64,000 nucleotides of DNA, from the NCBI RefSeq assembly GCF_000379845.1, contig NZ_KB903811.1, forward strand, positions 43,822 to 107,821, read 5' to 3'. Positions 33,332-42,660 of this stretch are shown here, piece by piece. Source of the stretch: Moraxella boevrei DSM 14165. GTDB lineage: Bacteria; Pseudomonadota; Gammaproteobacteria; Pseudomonadales; Moraxellaceae. A model generated the notes under the pieces. That model did not search any database and was not told the origin of the DNA. It was given only the letters and a program-made list of their open reading frames with translations. The position numbers and the translations under genes were made by a program. Within the stretch, counting starts at the first letter, position 1, and the number at the start of each line of letters is the position of its first letter.

Positions 33332-35425
33332 TTATTTTTTCAACGGTTTAATGGCTTTAGTCAAACGTTTAATTTGTTGATTTTGTTTGTCAATGTCACT
33401 TCTGGGTTGATAGCGAGCTTGGCGATAGGCTTGTTGTAACATTCGGATATTGTCTGGACTATTTACGTTATCTTGAATACGTTGTAACCAGTGTAACACG
33501 CCCTCGCTATCATTGCGAGCCAAACTTCGCTCTTGTTTTGCCAAACGTTGGGACAAATTTAGCAAATATTTATCGGTTTTATCCCAAATTTTACGCCGTT
33601 TATACCACAGCCATAAGCCTAAAAATGCCAACATCATCACAATCACTAAACCCATATACATGACTTGTTGATAGATTGATTGGATGTTAAACCATTGTAA
33701 TAACGAGTTTTTTTGTTTGTCTTGGTCATAACCGATCACATCTCGTTGCCAGTAATAACTGGCTTGGTCAAACAGTCGGCGAGCGTTTTGTAGCAGTTGA
33801 AATTGTTGATACGACAACTGCCCAACGATACCGTCGCCAAACATTTGTGCCCCCACGCTTGCGGTCAAGTTGTCCATACCTTGCTCCACACGGTCAGGCG
33901 ACACAAAGGCAGTGGGGTCAATCCGCACCCAACCGTCGCCTTCTACCCAAATTTCCGTCCATGCGTGGGCGTCCATTTGCCGAACTTCCCAACTTTTGCC
34001 ATCTCTTCCTAATTCACCGCCTTGATAACCTGTGACAATCCGAGCAGGCACACCGACCGAACGCATCAAAAACGCAAAACTAGACGAATAATGTTCACAA
34101 AATCCCGCCCGAGAACCGAACAAAAATTCATCAATACGGTTTTGGCGTAGTGCAGGTGGCGATAAGGTATAACGGAAATTTTGTCCATTTACCCATTGTT
34201 CTAAGGCACTGGCAAAGGCGATTGGGTCTTTGCCGACTTTTTCGTATAAATTTTTGGCAAATTCACGGCTTTGGCTGTTACCGTTGTTTGGTAATTGCAA
34301 ATATTGCTGACGCTCAGCATCGCTTAGGGTTAAGCCTATGGGTAAATTTTTTAGATAAGTTACTTTATAATTTAAGCGTTGATAAACTTCTGTCCAATGA
34401 CGCAAGGTGAAATCGGAGGTTAAACCAATGCCACGTTGATTGGCAAATGGGTAATCCAATGCAAACAGCCAATTTTGTCCCGTTTTTTCCAAAATCACTT
34501 GATACGTTGGCAAATTTTCCAACGGTAGTTTGACATGATTTAAGGTTTCATTTAGCCATAATGGGGCTTGTTGGCGTCTATTATACCACATATCAGGGGC
34601 TTGCTTACTCGGTCGCCACGTCACGCCATCAAAGTCGCTAAATACCAACCCACGCCAATACATATCGCCACGTCTTGGCAGTTGCCCGTCAAACTCCACC
34701 CGAAACGCAAGCTCTGTAGATTGGCTTAATTTGGCAAAATCACCTGGTGACATACTGTCAGAAATTCCTGTGGTGGCTTGGTTTTGTCCACTCATGTGTA
34801 CCGCCCATAGCGGTGGCAAACGTGGAAAAAACACAAAAATTACCACGGTTAAGGGAATGGCTTGTGCCACCAACAATCCAAGGGTTCGATAACGCCCTGT
34901 ACCATCATCATTCATACCAATCATGGCAAACAAAGTCGTCATCGTGCCTAACGCCACAATCACGGTGGTAACCAAATCTTGCTCCACCAAAAACAGCCCT
35001 GCCAGCACAAACAACGACAAAGTTAACGCCACATAAGCATCACGGCGTGTATACAGCTCCAACAGCTTGCTCACCGCACACAACAGCAAAAAAGCAATCG
35101 CCACATCCAAGCCCAATGCCGTGCGATACGTCAGCCAAAGCCCTGCTAAACTGCCCAAAAACCCAACATATTGCACCAATCGCATGGTGCGTGGTTGATA
35201 CAGCGAGTTTGGTAACCAACGCCGTACCACGCCAAATTGAGCAATAATAATCAGCAACGCATACGCCACAAGCCAACTCGGTAAATGTTTGGCGTGTGGA
35301 AGCACCACAAACAACTGCGAAATCAACACCCAATGAAAAGCCGATAAACCGCTAATTTTAGCGAATAAACCTTGTTTTTTGTGGGTATTTTGCCCAGAAT
35401 TTTGAGAAATCGGTTGCATCATCAT
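33332..35425 (-). CDS. TgpA-type membrane transglutaminase-like protein
   Basis: The inner-membrane protein has 697 residues. Five or six helices fill residues 28-200, a periplasmic transglutaminase-core domain follows, and a further helix (about 605-625) precedes a basic cytoplasmic tail. The catalytic triad is visible: Cys in SRAGFCEHYSSSFAFLM, His in QMDAHAWTEIW and Asp in VRIDPTAF. The homologue in Pseudomonas aeruginosa, TgpA, is needed for growth; its substrate is unsettled. Its start overlaps the end of the DUF58 gene by four bases (ATGA), and moxR precedes that, giving the classic moxR-DUF58-transglutaminase operon. Three adjacent ATGs exist; I report the first. Confidence 0.9.
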   Translation of the reverse strand: MMMQPISQNSGQNTHKKQGLFAKISGLSAFHWVLISQLFVVLPHAKHLPSWLVAYALLIIIAQFGVVRRWLPNSLYQPRTMRLVQYVGFLGSLAGLWLTYRTALGLDVAIAFLLLCAVSKLLELYTRRDAYVALTLSLFVLAGLFLVEQDLVTTVIVALGTMTTLFAMIGMNDDGTGRYRTLGLLVAQAIPLTVVIFVFFPRLPPLWAVHMSGQNQATTGISDSMSPGDFAKLSQSTELAFRVEFDGQLPRRGDMYWRGLVFSDFDGVTWRPSKQAPDMWYNRRQQAPLWLNETLNHVKLPLENLPTYQVILEKTGQNWLFALDYPFANQRGIGLTSDFTLRHWTEVYQRLNYKVTYLKNLPIGLTLSDAERQQYLQLPNNGNSQSREFAKNLYEKVGKDPIAFASALEQWVNGQNFRYTLSPPALRQNRIDEFLFGSRAGFCEHYSSSFAFLMRSVGVPARIVTGYQGGELGRDGKSWEVRQMDAHAWTEIWVEGDGWVRIDPTAFVSPDRVEQGMDNLTASVGAQMFGDGIVGQLSYQQFQLLQNARRLFDQASYYWQRDVIGYDQDKQKNSLLQWFNIQSIYQQVMYMGLVIVMMLAFLGLWLWYKRRKIWDKTDKYLLNLSQRLAKQERSLARNDSEGVLHWLQRIQDNVNSPDNIRMLQQAYRQARYQPRSDIDKQNQQIKRLTKAIKPLKK

Positions 35426-36438
35426 GGTGTTTGTGCCAACCTTAACAAGCTATCTTGTTGAAATGCCAAGCCCTGCCCCATCACACCGTCATCATTTGGC
35501 AAGATCAAGCGAAAAGCAATTTGTTGTTGACTTAATTTATCCACACCATAGCGTAATTGTCGCAATTTATCTTCGTGGGTGGTGGCGGGCATTTGGTAAT
35601 AATCTAGCACTTGTTGCTGACCGACATTATCCACAAAACGCTTGGATAACAAACCTTGCCCCCTTGCCAAATGCGACCATGAAATACGTGCCAACGACTC
35701 GCCTGCCACATAATTATCCAACTGGTCAAAATCTTCTTGCCCTGCTTGGGTTTGGAGCGATGCGACTTCTTCGTCGGTGGTTAGCACAAACTGCTTGGCT
35801 TTGACATCGTACGCCAACGCTTTGGGATAAATCCACGCATGAGCGTCCAAAAACACATACGACCACGCCCGCAAAATCCCAAGCGGATACACAGTGCTGA
35901 CGGTTAATTTTGGCAAATCAAACCGTCCACGTTTATCCGCCATTACGTATAAACTAATGATTTGTGGTTGTGAAATCTGATTGACCAATACAGTGGGTAA
36001 ATTTTTGTTCATCTGTTGCTGTGAAACATTATCTTGTAAAGGTTGTTTTAAATCATAGACTTGCGAACCAAAGGTAAAGCGAATTTGCCGATGCGGTTGT
36101 CGGCTACGGCTACTCACTTGTAGGCGAATTTGTACCGCTTCGCCTTCAGTTGCATTGGCAACATCCACCAATTTAATTTGCAATCCTGACAAATGAGCAA
36201 ACGTATAATGAATGGTAATCACAAGCAAACTAATCAACAAAAAACACAAACCCAGCACCAAATTATTGGCGTAATTCGTCCCTGCGACAAACATAATCAT
36301 CAGCAAAAACACATACATTATCCCTTCTTTACTCAAAAAAATGTACACGTTACGAATGTTAAGTTTGGCAGTTTTTGTCACAGGTGAACGGCGTTTAAAC
36401 CAACTTTCAAAACGAGTTTCTAAATAATGTTGCAACAT
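35422..36438 (-). CDS. DUF58 membrane protein
   Basis: The protein has 338 residues with two close membrane helices (about 38-80) and a cytoplasmic part carrying the DUF58 motif YVAGESLARISWSHLARGQGL, followed by SKRF. DUF58 proteins are partners of MoxR AAA+ ATPases; a von Willebrand A-like metal site is found in relatives. The start is the ATG at 36438. It follows moxR by 29 bp and overlaps the transglutaminase gene by four bases, so translation is coupled. Function is inferred only from this conserved trio. Confidence 0.88.
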   Translation of the reverse strand: MLQHYLETRFESWFKRRSPVTKTAKLNIRNVYIFLSKEGIMYVFLLMIMFVAGTNYANNLVLGLCFLLISLLVITIHYTFAHLSGLQIKLVDVANATEGEAVQIRLQVSSRSRQPHRQIRFTFGSQVYDLKQPLQDNVSQQQMNKNLPTVLVNQISQPQIISLYVMADKRGRFDLPKLTVSTVYPLGILRAWSYVFLDAHAWIYPKALAYDVKAKQFVLTTDEEVASLQTQAGQEDFDQLDNYVAGESLARISWSHLARGQGLLSKRFVDNVGQQQVLDYYQMPATTHEDKLRQLRYGVDKLSQQQIAFRLILPNDDGVMGQGLAFQQDSLLRLAQTP

Positions 36439-36467
36439 AATTCAACACAAAATCATTTTAATTATTT

Positions 36468-37466
36468 TTAAACAATAACAGGTACTTGGCGTAACAACTG
36501 ACCTGCAAGCGTATCAGGCATCTGACCTGCCAAATGATTAAAAGGCACAAACGCTTGCCCAAGCCGATGGTCAACCACCGCAGAAAATACCGCTTGCACA
36601 TCTTCAGGCGTCACTTCATTAAAACCACCCAAATACGCATACGCTTGTGATGCGTGTTTTAACGCTAACATTCCACGTGTTGATAGCCCATGATAATCAC
36701 GACTTTCACGCGTTTTGGTAACCAAACGCTGTAAATAATCCACCACAACATCCGCCATAAACACTTGTTTTACCTGCGATTGAGCCGTTAGCAAATCGGT
36801 CATGCTTAACATTGGTCGAATATTTGCCAACATTTGTCGTCTATCTGTACCAAGCAATAACTCACGCTCCGCATTCGGCGAAGGATAACCGAGCGACAAA
36901 CACATCAAAAAACGGTCAAGTTGCGACTCAGGCAACACAAACACCCCTGATTGTTGAGTTGGGTTTTGCGTGGCAATCACAAAAAACGGATTGGGCAACG
37001 CACGGGTGATGCCATCTTGCGATACTTGGCGTTCTTCCATGGCTTCTAGCAACGCCGACTGGGTTTTTGGGCTAGAGCGGTTAATTTCATCTGCCAATAA
37101 TAGCTGGCAAAAAATAGGACCTTCTTTAAACTCAAACGTGCCTGTATCGGTTTTGTACAACGAAATCCCTAAGATATCCGCAGGGAGCATATCGCTGGTA
37201 AATTGCACACGGTTAAAATCCAAGCCTAAGTGATTGGCAATCGCATGAGCGAGCGTAGTTTTGCCCATGCCTGGTAAATCCTGTAGCAACAGATGCCCAT
37301 TGGCAAGCAAACAGGCGACCGACAATTTCACCACTTCGGCTTTGTCTAATACAATTTGGTTAATGCTGTGAAGCATGGCTTGAAATTGGGTTTGTAACAT
37401 TTCTTGGCTTTTGGGGCTTTCTTGATTTATTTGGTTCGTTTGGCTTGTTAAGTTTAGCTCGTTCAT
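36468..37466 (-). CDS. MoxR-family AAA+ ATPase
   Basis: The protein has 332 residues. Walker A is LLQDLPGMGKTTLAHA, Walker B is LLADEINRSSPKTQSALLEAMEE, and the sensor region FFVIATQNPTQQSGVF and the lid domain with YHGLSTRGMLALKHAS are typical of MoxR. Such ATPases are thought to act as chaperones for metal-site or complex assembly with DUF58 and vWA proteins. Two close starts exist, 37472 and 37466; GGGA is better spaced for 37466. A longer reading from 37499 begins at TTG. First gene of the operon. Confidence 0.9.
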   Translation of the reverse strand: MNELNLTSQTNQINQESPKSQEMLQTQFQAMLHSINQIVLDKAEVVKLSVACLLANGHLLLQDLPGMGKTTLAHAIANHLGLDFNRVQFTSDMLPADILGISLYKTDTGTFEFKEGPIFCQLLLADEINRSSPKTQSALLEAMEERQVSQDGITRALPNPFFVIATQNPTQQSGVFVLPESQLDRFLMCLSLGYPSPNAERELLLGTDRRQMLANIRPMLSMTDLLTAQSQVKQVFMADVVVDYLQRLVTKTRESRDYHGLSTRGMLALKHASQAYAYLGGFNEVTPEDVQAVFSAVVDHRLGQAFVPFNHLAGQMPDTLAGQLLRQVPVIV

Positions 37467-37618
37467 AGTCATCCCAATTTTTTTAGATTTAATTAACAAT
37501 CAATTAAACAAAGCGACAAATTTTTACAAAAATAAGGTATCGTAAACTTATCTAGTTTAACAAATTTTGCTAAAAAATAGTGTTATGATTGTGTAGGCGT
37601 GCGAATAAACAGATAAAT

Positions 37619-37649
37619 AAAAAGGATAAACCATTTGATTATCCTTTTT
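37619..37649 (-). terminator. Intrinsic terminator after the cytochrome c gene
   Basis: AAAAAGGATAA (37619-37629) pairs perfectly with TTATCCTTTTT (37639-37649) around a 9-base loop. It lies 13 bp past the cytochrome gene stop on the minus strand. Confidence 0.75.
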
Positions 37650-37662
37650 ACTTATTTTTTAG

Positions 37663-38115
37663 CTATTTTAAAGTAGATAAATAGGCAATAATATCTTGGC
37701 GGGTTTTGGCATCGGCGATGGGTTCAGACCGCATTCGTGTACCATTTACCGCTTGTTTTGGATTGGCAATATAACGCTCAAGCTGTTCGGCTGTCCATAC
37801 GATTTGGCTATTTTTTAACGCATCGGTGTATTGATAGTCGTTTAATAATGCCACTTTTGCCCCATAAATTCGTGAGAGTTGTGGGCCTTTGTTATTGCTA
37901 CCGACTTCTAGGCTGTGACATTGTTTGCATTGTTTTTCGTAGGCGGTTTTGCCTAGGGTGGCATCGCCTTGGCTATAAACAGGCAAGGCAACAGGCGGTC
38001 GCTCGGTTGGCGGTTGTTTGTGGCAAGCGGTTAGACCTGCCATTCCCAATAACACCGCCAACATTGCACGTTGTTTTGCTAAATTGAAACCAAATTTTGA
38101 AAAATTCACGACCAT
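37663..38115 (-). CDS. Small class I cytochrome c, probable lipoprotein
   Basis: The protein has 150 residues. LLGMAGLTACHKQPP gives a lipobox-like cysteine near residue 31, then a proline-rich spacer and a cytochrome domain with the haem site CKQCH near 62. An axial-methionine candidate sits in GTRMRSEP near 126, and IIAYLSTLK closes the last helix. It would sit in the periplasm, anchored to a membrane, and carry electrons; the partner is unknown. The start is the ATG at 38115, with AGG upstream. It stands alone between moxR and the fimX-like gene, with its own terminator. Confidence 0.85.
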   Translation of the reverse strand: MVVNFSKFGFNLAKQRAMLAVLLGMAGLTACHKQPPTERPPVALPVYSQGDATLGKTAYEKQCKQCHSLEVGSNNKGPQLSRIYGAKVALLNDYQYTDALKNSQIVWTAEQLERYIANPKQAVNGTRMRSEPIADAKTRQDIIAYLSTLK

Positions 38116-38141
38116 GCTTATGCCTAATTATACCTACTCAG

Positions 38142-40313
38142 TTACGCCTGTTCAGTTTGGATTTTCATTTCTTCGCTAGGTTCTTGTAAATAATTACCTT
38201 GCAAATATTTCGCCCCCACTGTCCAAGCGGCTGACATGGCGGCAGGGTCTTGAATAAATGCCATCAGACTGTTCGCACCGTGTTCATGAATTTGGGCAAT
38301 CAATGATGAAATGGTCGCCACGTTGTCGCTATTTTCCAAGTCTTTGATATAACTACGGTCAAGACGCACGATATTGGGTTTAATAAAATCCAAAATTTCC
38401 ATTGAGTTCACTGCTGAACCAAAGCTATATAAACCAACATCACAGCCGACTTGTTTTAACATTTCGGCTTGTTTTTGTGCCATTGCCATATAGTCGTTTA
38501 CCATCGCTTCGCTAAACTGGAGTGTGATACGCCCTGGTTCGCTACCGCCGACCGCTTGTAATAATTTACTGGCAAAGGCTGGCAAACTTTCGTCCGTCAA
38601 TGATGCCGAACTTAAATGCACCATGATACGAGCAGTTGGATCTACTTCAGTACGATAGCGTTTAAGGTTTTTACACGCATTAATCAATACCCAACGGTCA
38701 ATTTTATCCATTAAACCGTGTTCATTGGCAACGTGCAAAAATTTATCGGGTGTCATGAGCGTACCGTCGGCTAATGGTAAACGCAAGAATACTTCAAATA
38801 GGTTACTAATATCACGTTCAACGTCATAAATCGGTTGATACATCAAGGTAAATTTGTTGTGTTCAATCGCGTTTCGCAAGGTTTCTAACAGTACCGCATC
38901 GTCTTCGCTGGCAAAGGCAGACGGGTCATACAGATAAAACACATTGCCGTCCGCATTGTCTTTGAGTGCCAAGCCAATCGCTTGTATCACACGATCAATA
39001 ATCACAGGGGCTTCAGGCGATGTGTTGTTAATCATGGTCGCACCCACAGTAACCGTGGTTTTCACCGTTCTTGCACCAACTTCAATCAAGGTTTCAGCGA
39101 TTTGTGCGACGATTTGATTGCCCAAGTCTTCCACCTGTTCTTGTGGCATATTTGGCAAAATCAACATAAATTGACTATCGCTAAATCGGCTGACATAGCC
39201 TTTGTCCACTTTGTCTTCACCGACAATCGTGGCGACTTTTTGTTTTAACAAGTTTGCAATGGCAATCACGACACTGTCCACGCCTTGAATACCAAGGCTT
39301 GAGTTGATTTTACCAATATCATCAATCCGCACACTTAACACGCCTGCCAACAAGCCTTTTTGTACCACGGCTTCACGGATGCTGGTCAACACTTGTTCAA
39401 AACCACGGCGGTTAAAGATACCTGTTAATTGGTCAATCCGCTCCATTTGTGCCAATTTTTTGGCAAGTTCGGCATTATTACTCTCATCAGGTTGGATAAT
39501 TACTTGTTGACATGGCTCACCTTCGTAGGTCGCCGCTGCCAGCTGTAATTTTGCATCAAAGGTTGAGCCATCTTTTCGCACCGACTCAAACTGAAATTCC
39601 ACGTTTTTACGGTTGCCTTTTTCAAAATCTTTTAAAAATGTTTTAAAATCTTTGATATTATTACTGGCAATCAAGTCAATGATTGGCACACCCATTAAGT
39701 CGTCCATGCTCTTAAAGCCGAACATTTCTAAATACGGCTCATTGGCATAAATGTGCAAACCTTCTTCCACATAGGCAACCGCACTCTTGGAGTTTTTAAT
39801 CAAAATATTAGCACGTTGCTCAGCATCTTTTAGCACTTGACGAAGTTTGGTTAAATCATCACGAAAACACCGTTGGCGGTGTTCTTGATATATCCGTAAT
39901 GCCATTTCCATAACACGGTCTTTTGGTAAAGCATCGACTGCACCCCAATACTCATACAACGGCAAGGCGACATCGGTTTTATCACCATCTTGCACCATTT
40001 CAAGTTTGGTTTGTTCTTTGGCATCAAGGGTTTTTGCATTGATACCATTTTCTGGAATAAGGCCAATCATTGGCAAATCTAACGCATGCTCTTGGATGAT
40101 TTTTACCACCTGTGGTACATTTAAATCATACGCCTTGCCCATAACAAGCACATCCCACGACTGACGCAATAATTTTAACAGCTCTTCTTTATCATCCAAA
40201 AAGCCTAAAATTACTTTCTTATAATAATTTTCTTCTAAAACATCAATCAATTGTTCGGCATATAGCTGATTGTCATCAATAATCAATAAATTTAAGTTAT
40301 CAGGTTGTTTCAT
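38142..40313 (-). CDS. fimX: FimX-like REC-PAS-GGDEF-EAL protein with degenerate catalytic motifs
   Basis: The protein has 723 residues. A receiver-like N-terminus (LLIIDDNQLYAEQL, about 8-125) is followed by a PAS domain (about 165-280), a GGDEF-type domain (about 295-455) and an EAL-type domain (about 465-710). The signature GGDEF is replaced by FSDSQF and the EAL triplet by EVF, so it is probably a c-di-GMP-binding effector rather than an active enzyme. That is the design of FimX in Pseudomonas, which controls type IV pilus extension and twitching. The start is the ATG at 40313. No pilus genes are visible nearby. The assignment to FimX is by architecture. Confidence 0.82.
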   Translation of the reverse strand: MKQPDNLNLLIIDDNQLYAEQLIDVLEENYYKKVILGFLDDKEELLKLLRQSWDVLVMGKAYDLNVPQVVKIIQEHALDLPMIGLIPENGINAKTLDAKEQTKLEMVQDGDKTDVALPLYEYWGAVDALPKDRVMEMALRIYQEHRQRCFRDDLTKLRQVLKDAEQRANILIKNSKSAVAYVEEGLHIYANEPYLEMFGFKSMDDLMGVPIIDLIASNNIKDFKTFLKDFEKGNRKNVEFQFESVRKDGSTFDAKLQLAAATYEGEPCQQVIIQPDESNNAELAKKLAQMERIDQLTGIFNRRGFEQVLTSIREAVVQKGLLAGVLSVRIDDIGKINSSLGIQGVDSVVIAIANLLKQKVATIVGEDKVDKGYVSRFSDSQFMLILPNMPQEQVEDLGNQIVAQIAETLIEVGARTVKTTVTVGATMINNTSPEAPVIIDRVIQAIGLALKDNADGNVFYLYDPSAFASEDDAVLLETLRNAIEHNKFTLMYQPIYDVERDISNLFEVFLRLPLADGTLMTPDKFLHVANEHGLMDKIDRWVLINACKNLKRYRTEVDPTARIMVHLSSASLTDESLPAFASKLLQAVGGSEPGRITLQFSEAMVNDYMAMAQKQAEMLKQVGCDVGLYSFGSAVNSMEILDFIKPNIVRLDRSYIKDLENSDNVATISSLIAQIHEHGANSLMAFIQDPAAMSAAWTVGAKYLQGNYLQEPSEEMKIQTEQA

Positions 40314-40350
40314 ACCATTTCCAAAATTGACAAAAATTAGTTGTTAGTAA

Positions 40351-40553
40351 GAACCTGTATTCACAACCTTACGCAATTAAAATTTGTTGTAAAATTAATA
40401 AATAAAAGTTTGCTTTTGCATGAAAATTGGCTAAATCTTGCTTTTCTGCGTCAAAAACTTGCTTGATAGAATCACTATCAACCTGCGTTTTTTCCTTAAA
40501 AAGCGGGCAATTTATCGCATTTTTCATTGCAAAAATGTTATGAATACAGGTTC
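40351..40553. mobile_element. 203-bp MITE with 17-bp terminal inverted repeats
   Basis: The left end GAACCTGTATTCACAAC (40351-40367) and the complement of the right end (40537-40553, GAACCTGTATTCATAAC) match at 16 of 17 positions. The element is flanked on both sides by TAA (40348-40350 and 40554-40556), a 3-bp target duplication of TNA form as made by some IS5-family transposases. It carries no transposase; the internal 72-residue frame is not convincing. It lies between the fimX-like gene and a 584-residue unknown gene. No second copy was noticed in the window. Confidence 0.75.
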
Positions 40554-40577
40554 TAACAACCAATCTTATAAAAAATA

Positions 40578-40611
40578 AAAGCCCCATTATAAATCAAGTT
40601 GGGACTTTTTG
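40578..40611 (-). terminator. Probable terminator of the 584-residue protein gene
   Basis: On the minus strand AAAGTCCC pairs with GGGGCTTT (one wobble pair) around an AT-rich loop, followed by a T-rich tract. It lies between the gene stop at 40694 and the MITE. Confidence 0.55.
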
Positions 40612-40693
40612 CCTAACACAATTTTATTTTTTCGGTTTAAAAGGTTGATTTTATAGGTTTATTGACCAAATTCGTTAAAATCCAAACACACGT

Positions 40694-42448
40694 TTATTGT
40701 ACACGGACAAAAGCGTACTCTTCTATGTCATCAGTCATATTTAATCGTTCGGTTAAGCGAATATTTACTTCTTTATTGTCAATTCGCATAATCAATTTTT
40801 CATCCAGTTGATAACCAAAACGGGCCATCAGAATGCTAGTCACAGGGCGGTTAAACTCGGTATTTTTAGGAATCATTAACGCAGGAACAAAATGCTGTGG
40901 ACGCGTGCCTGCATTTTGTAACCGCACGCCACACGGTATCACCCCACGCCCAAACAAACGCACCATCACATCAACGTCTAGGACTTTTTGTTGACCTTCG
41001 GCAAAGATTTGGTTAGTTTTTGGACGTTGTTCCAACGTTTCAGCATAGCCTAATTGCCACGTTTTATTTGGGTCATCTGCCAAACGGGTTGCCACCATTG
41101 AGCCAACTTGCAGTTGACTTAACACTGTCATTTCGCTACTACGGTGTAAGCTGTGTTGCACATCGACGGTTTGATTGTACACCATGGGATTGGTTAAATG
41201 GTATTGATGAAAATTGGCTTCTACCACATCCACCAAAGTCGATTTATTCAGCTGATTTTGCGGTTGGCTACGTGGACGTAGGCGTTCTGGCAACTCATTG
41301 GCTTGAATGAGATTGCCTAGACTTGTTTTATTTGCCAACATATAATGAATATGATAAAAACCGACCACCGCTTGACATTTGCCTGATGCACCGCCTAGTT
41401 TTTCAGGTGTGGTTAACTGTTTTTTAATATTTTCCAACATAATTTTGGCAAAACGCTGTTGGATTTTATCCTCCATATCGTCGCTGTGTTGCGATTTTAC
41501 AATCACTTGTTGCAAGGTATTAACCAATTTTGAAAAACTGATAAACAAACATTCGCTGTCTTTAGAAAATGGATTAAACGCCACGCCTGCGTGCAATAAC
41601 TGTGGTGGCTGATTGGATTTTAAGTTGATAAATAAATACGGTTTCTCCGCCAACTCACTCGTCACAATCAGCTCTTTTTGCCAATCGTTACTCATTTTTT
41701 GCCACATCAAAATATCAGGACGGCGACAGGCAGACGGGTTAACCACTTCACTAAACAAACATTGATGATATACCGCTTGCATTGTCAAAGGTTTACCATT
41801 TGCCATACCTGACTGCCCAAATAACGGCAAATGATACGCCACATTTTCCCAGTGATTGCTCAGCATAAAATGATAGCACGCATTCAGCCATTGCCAAATC
41901 ACTTCGGTATTTTTGCGATAGCCGATTTGTTTTTCAAACAACGCTTGACGAAGCAGACTCATCATACCGTAGAGGCATTGTTTGACAATTTCATCTGCAG
42001 ATTTTCCACCGCCTAGCCCAAGTAACGAACCGATGCCTTTTTTTTGGGCAAGCTGTGGATTTGCCACCACTCGTTGCCACACGCTGTTATAAAACATCAC
42101 GCCCAAATAATGTACCGAAATTGTCATATCCAAGGCTTGTTGCTGGCTCTCGTCCAAAATCCCTGATTGATTTTTATAAATCTGATGCAAACTGGCAATC
42201 AACCGCTCCGCCACTTTATTGACCGCAACAAACAACTCCAAACGTCTATATTCATCAATCTCCGCACGCATCAGCTGATTTATCACCGTTTGATAAGACG
42301 CATACATTTCCGCGATATTTAAGCGGTTAAAGTGCATCTGCCAATCCACCAACTTTTCACCGCCATTACCAATCATCAGCGTGATGTTTTCACTGGCGAT
42401 AACGCTTGATTTTCTTAAAAAATCACCCAAATTTTTATCATTAATCAT
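40694..42448 (-). CDS. Conserved protein of unknown function beside fimX
   Basis: The cytosolic-looking protein has 584 residues, mostly helical up to about 430, with no signal peptide or membrane helix. Tryptophan-rich stretches such as EVIWQWLNACYHFML and HFNRLNIAEMYASYQTV give no family I can name. The last third turns to beta structure: LQVGSMVATRLADDPNKTW, then VMVRLFGRGVIPCGVRLQNAG, which resembles a PilZ-like barrel but lacks an obvious RxxxR motif. Its position just upstream of fimX on the same strand suggests a c-di-GMP or pilus-related role, which is inference. The ATG at 42448 has AGGA eight bases upstream. Confidence 0.6.
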   Translation of the reverse strand: MINDKNLGDFLRKSSVIASENITLMIGNGGEKLVDWQMHFNRLNIAEMYASYQTVINQLMRAEIDEYRRLELFVAVNKVAERLIASLHQIYKNQSGILDESQQQALDMTISVHYLGVMFYNSVWQRVVANPQLAQKKGIGSLLGLGGGKSADEIVKQCLYGMMSLLRQALFEKQIGYRKNTEVIWQWLNACYHFMLSNHWENVAYHLPLFGQSGMANGKPLTMQAVYHQCLFSEVVNPSACRRPDILMWQKMSNDWQKELIVTSELAEKPYLFINLKSNQPPQLLHAGVAFNPFSKDSECLFISFSKLVNTLQQVIVKSQHSDDMEDKIQQRFAKIMLENIKKQLTTPEKLGGASGKCQAVVGFYHIHYMLANKTSLGNLIQANELPERLRPRSQPQNQLNKSTLVDVVEANFHQYHLTNPMVYNQTVDVQHSLHRSSEMTVLSQLQVGSMVATRLADDPNKTWQLGYAETLEQRPKTNQIFAEGQQKVLDVDVMVRLFGRGVIPCGVRLQNAGTRPQHFVPALMIPKNTEFNRPVTSILMARFGYQLDEKLIMRIDNKEVNIRLTERLNMTDDIEEYAFVRVQ

Positions 42449-42497
42449 AGTGCAATTCCTACTTTTTTGGTAAGTTATACTTTGTTAAAGTTAACCC

Positions 42498-42538
42498 TAG
42501 CCTACCATTACCTTAGCCTACCACTTAGAGCCTATCAA
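42498..42538. repeat. Three imperfect 16-bp repeats
   Basis: TAGCCTACCA at 42498-42507 and 42514-42523, with a degenerate AGCCTATCA at about 42530-42538, period about 16 bp, in the gap between epmB and the 584-residue gene. The remainder of this 212-bp gap is AT-rich without a recognised feature. Confidence 0.4.
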
Positions 42539-42660
42539 CTACAAAAAATTGTCCATAAACGCTAAATTTTAGCAAACTTTTGTTAAAAATGTTACTACTA
42601 TCTAACGTTTTTTGGTTGTAAAATTGTTATTAAAAACTTGTTAAAAAACCCTAAATAAAA

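Noticed and set aside
40369..40587. 72-codon minus-strand frame within and beyond the MITE
   Set aside because: It crosses the right inverted repeat and target duplication and has no ribosome site or family; treated as chance within the MITE.
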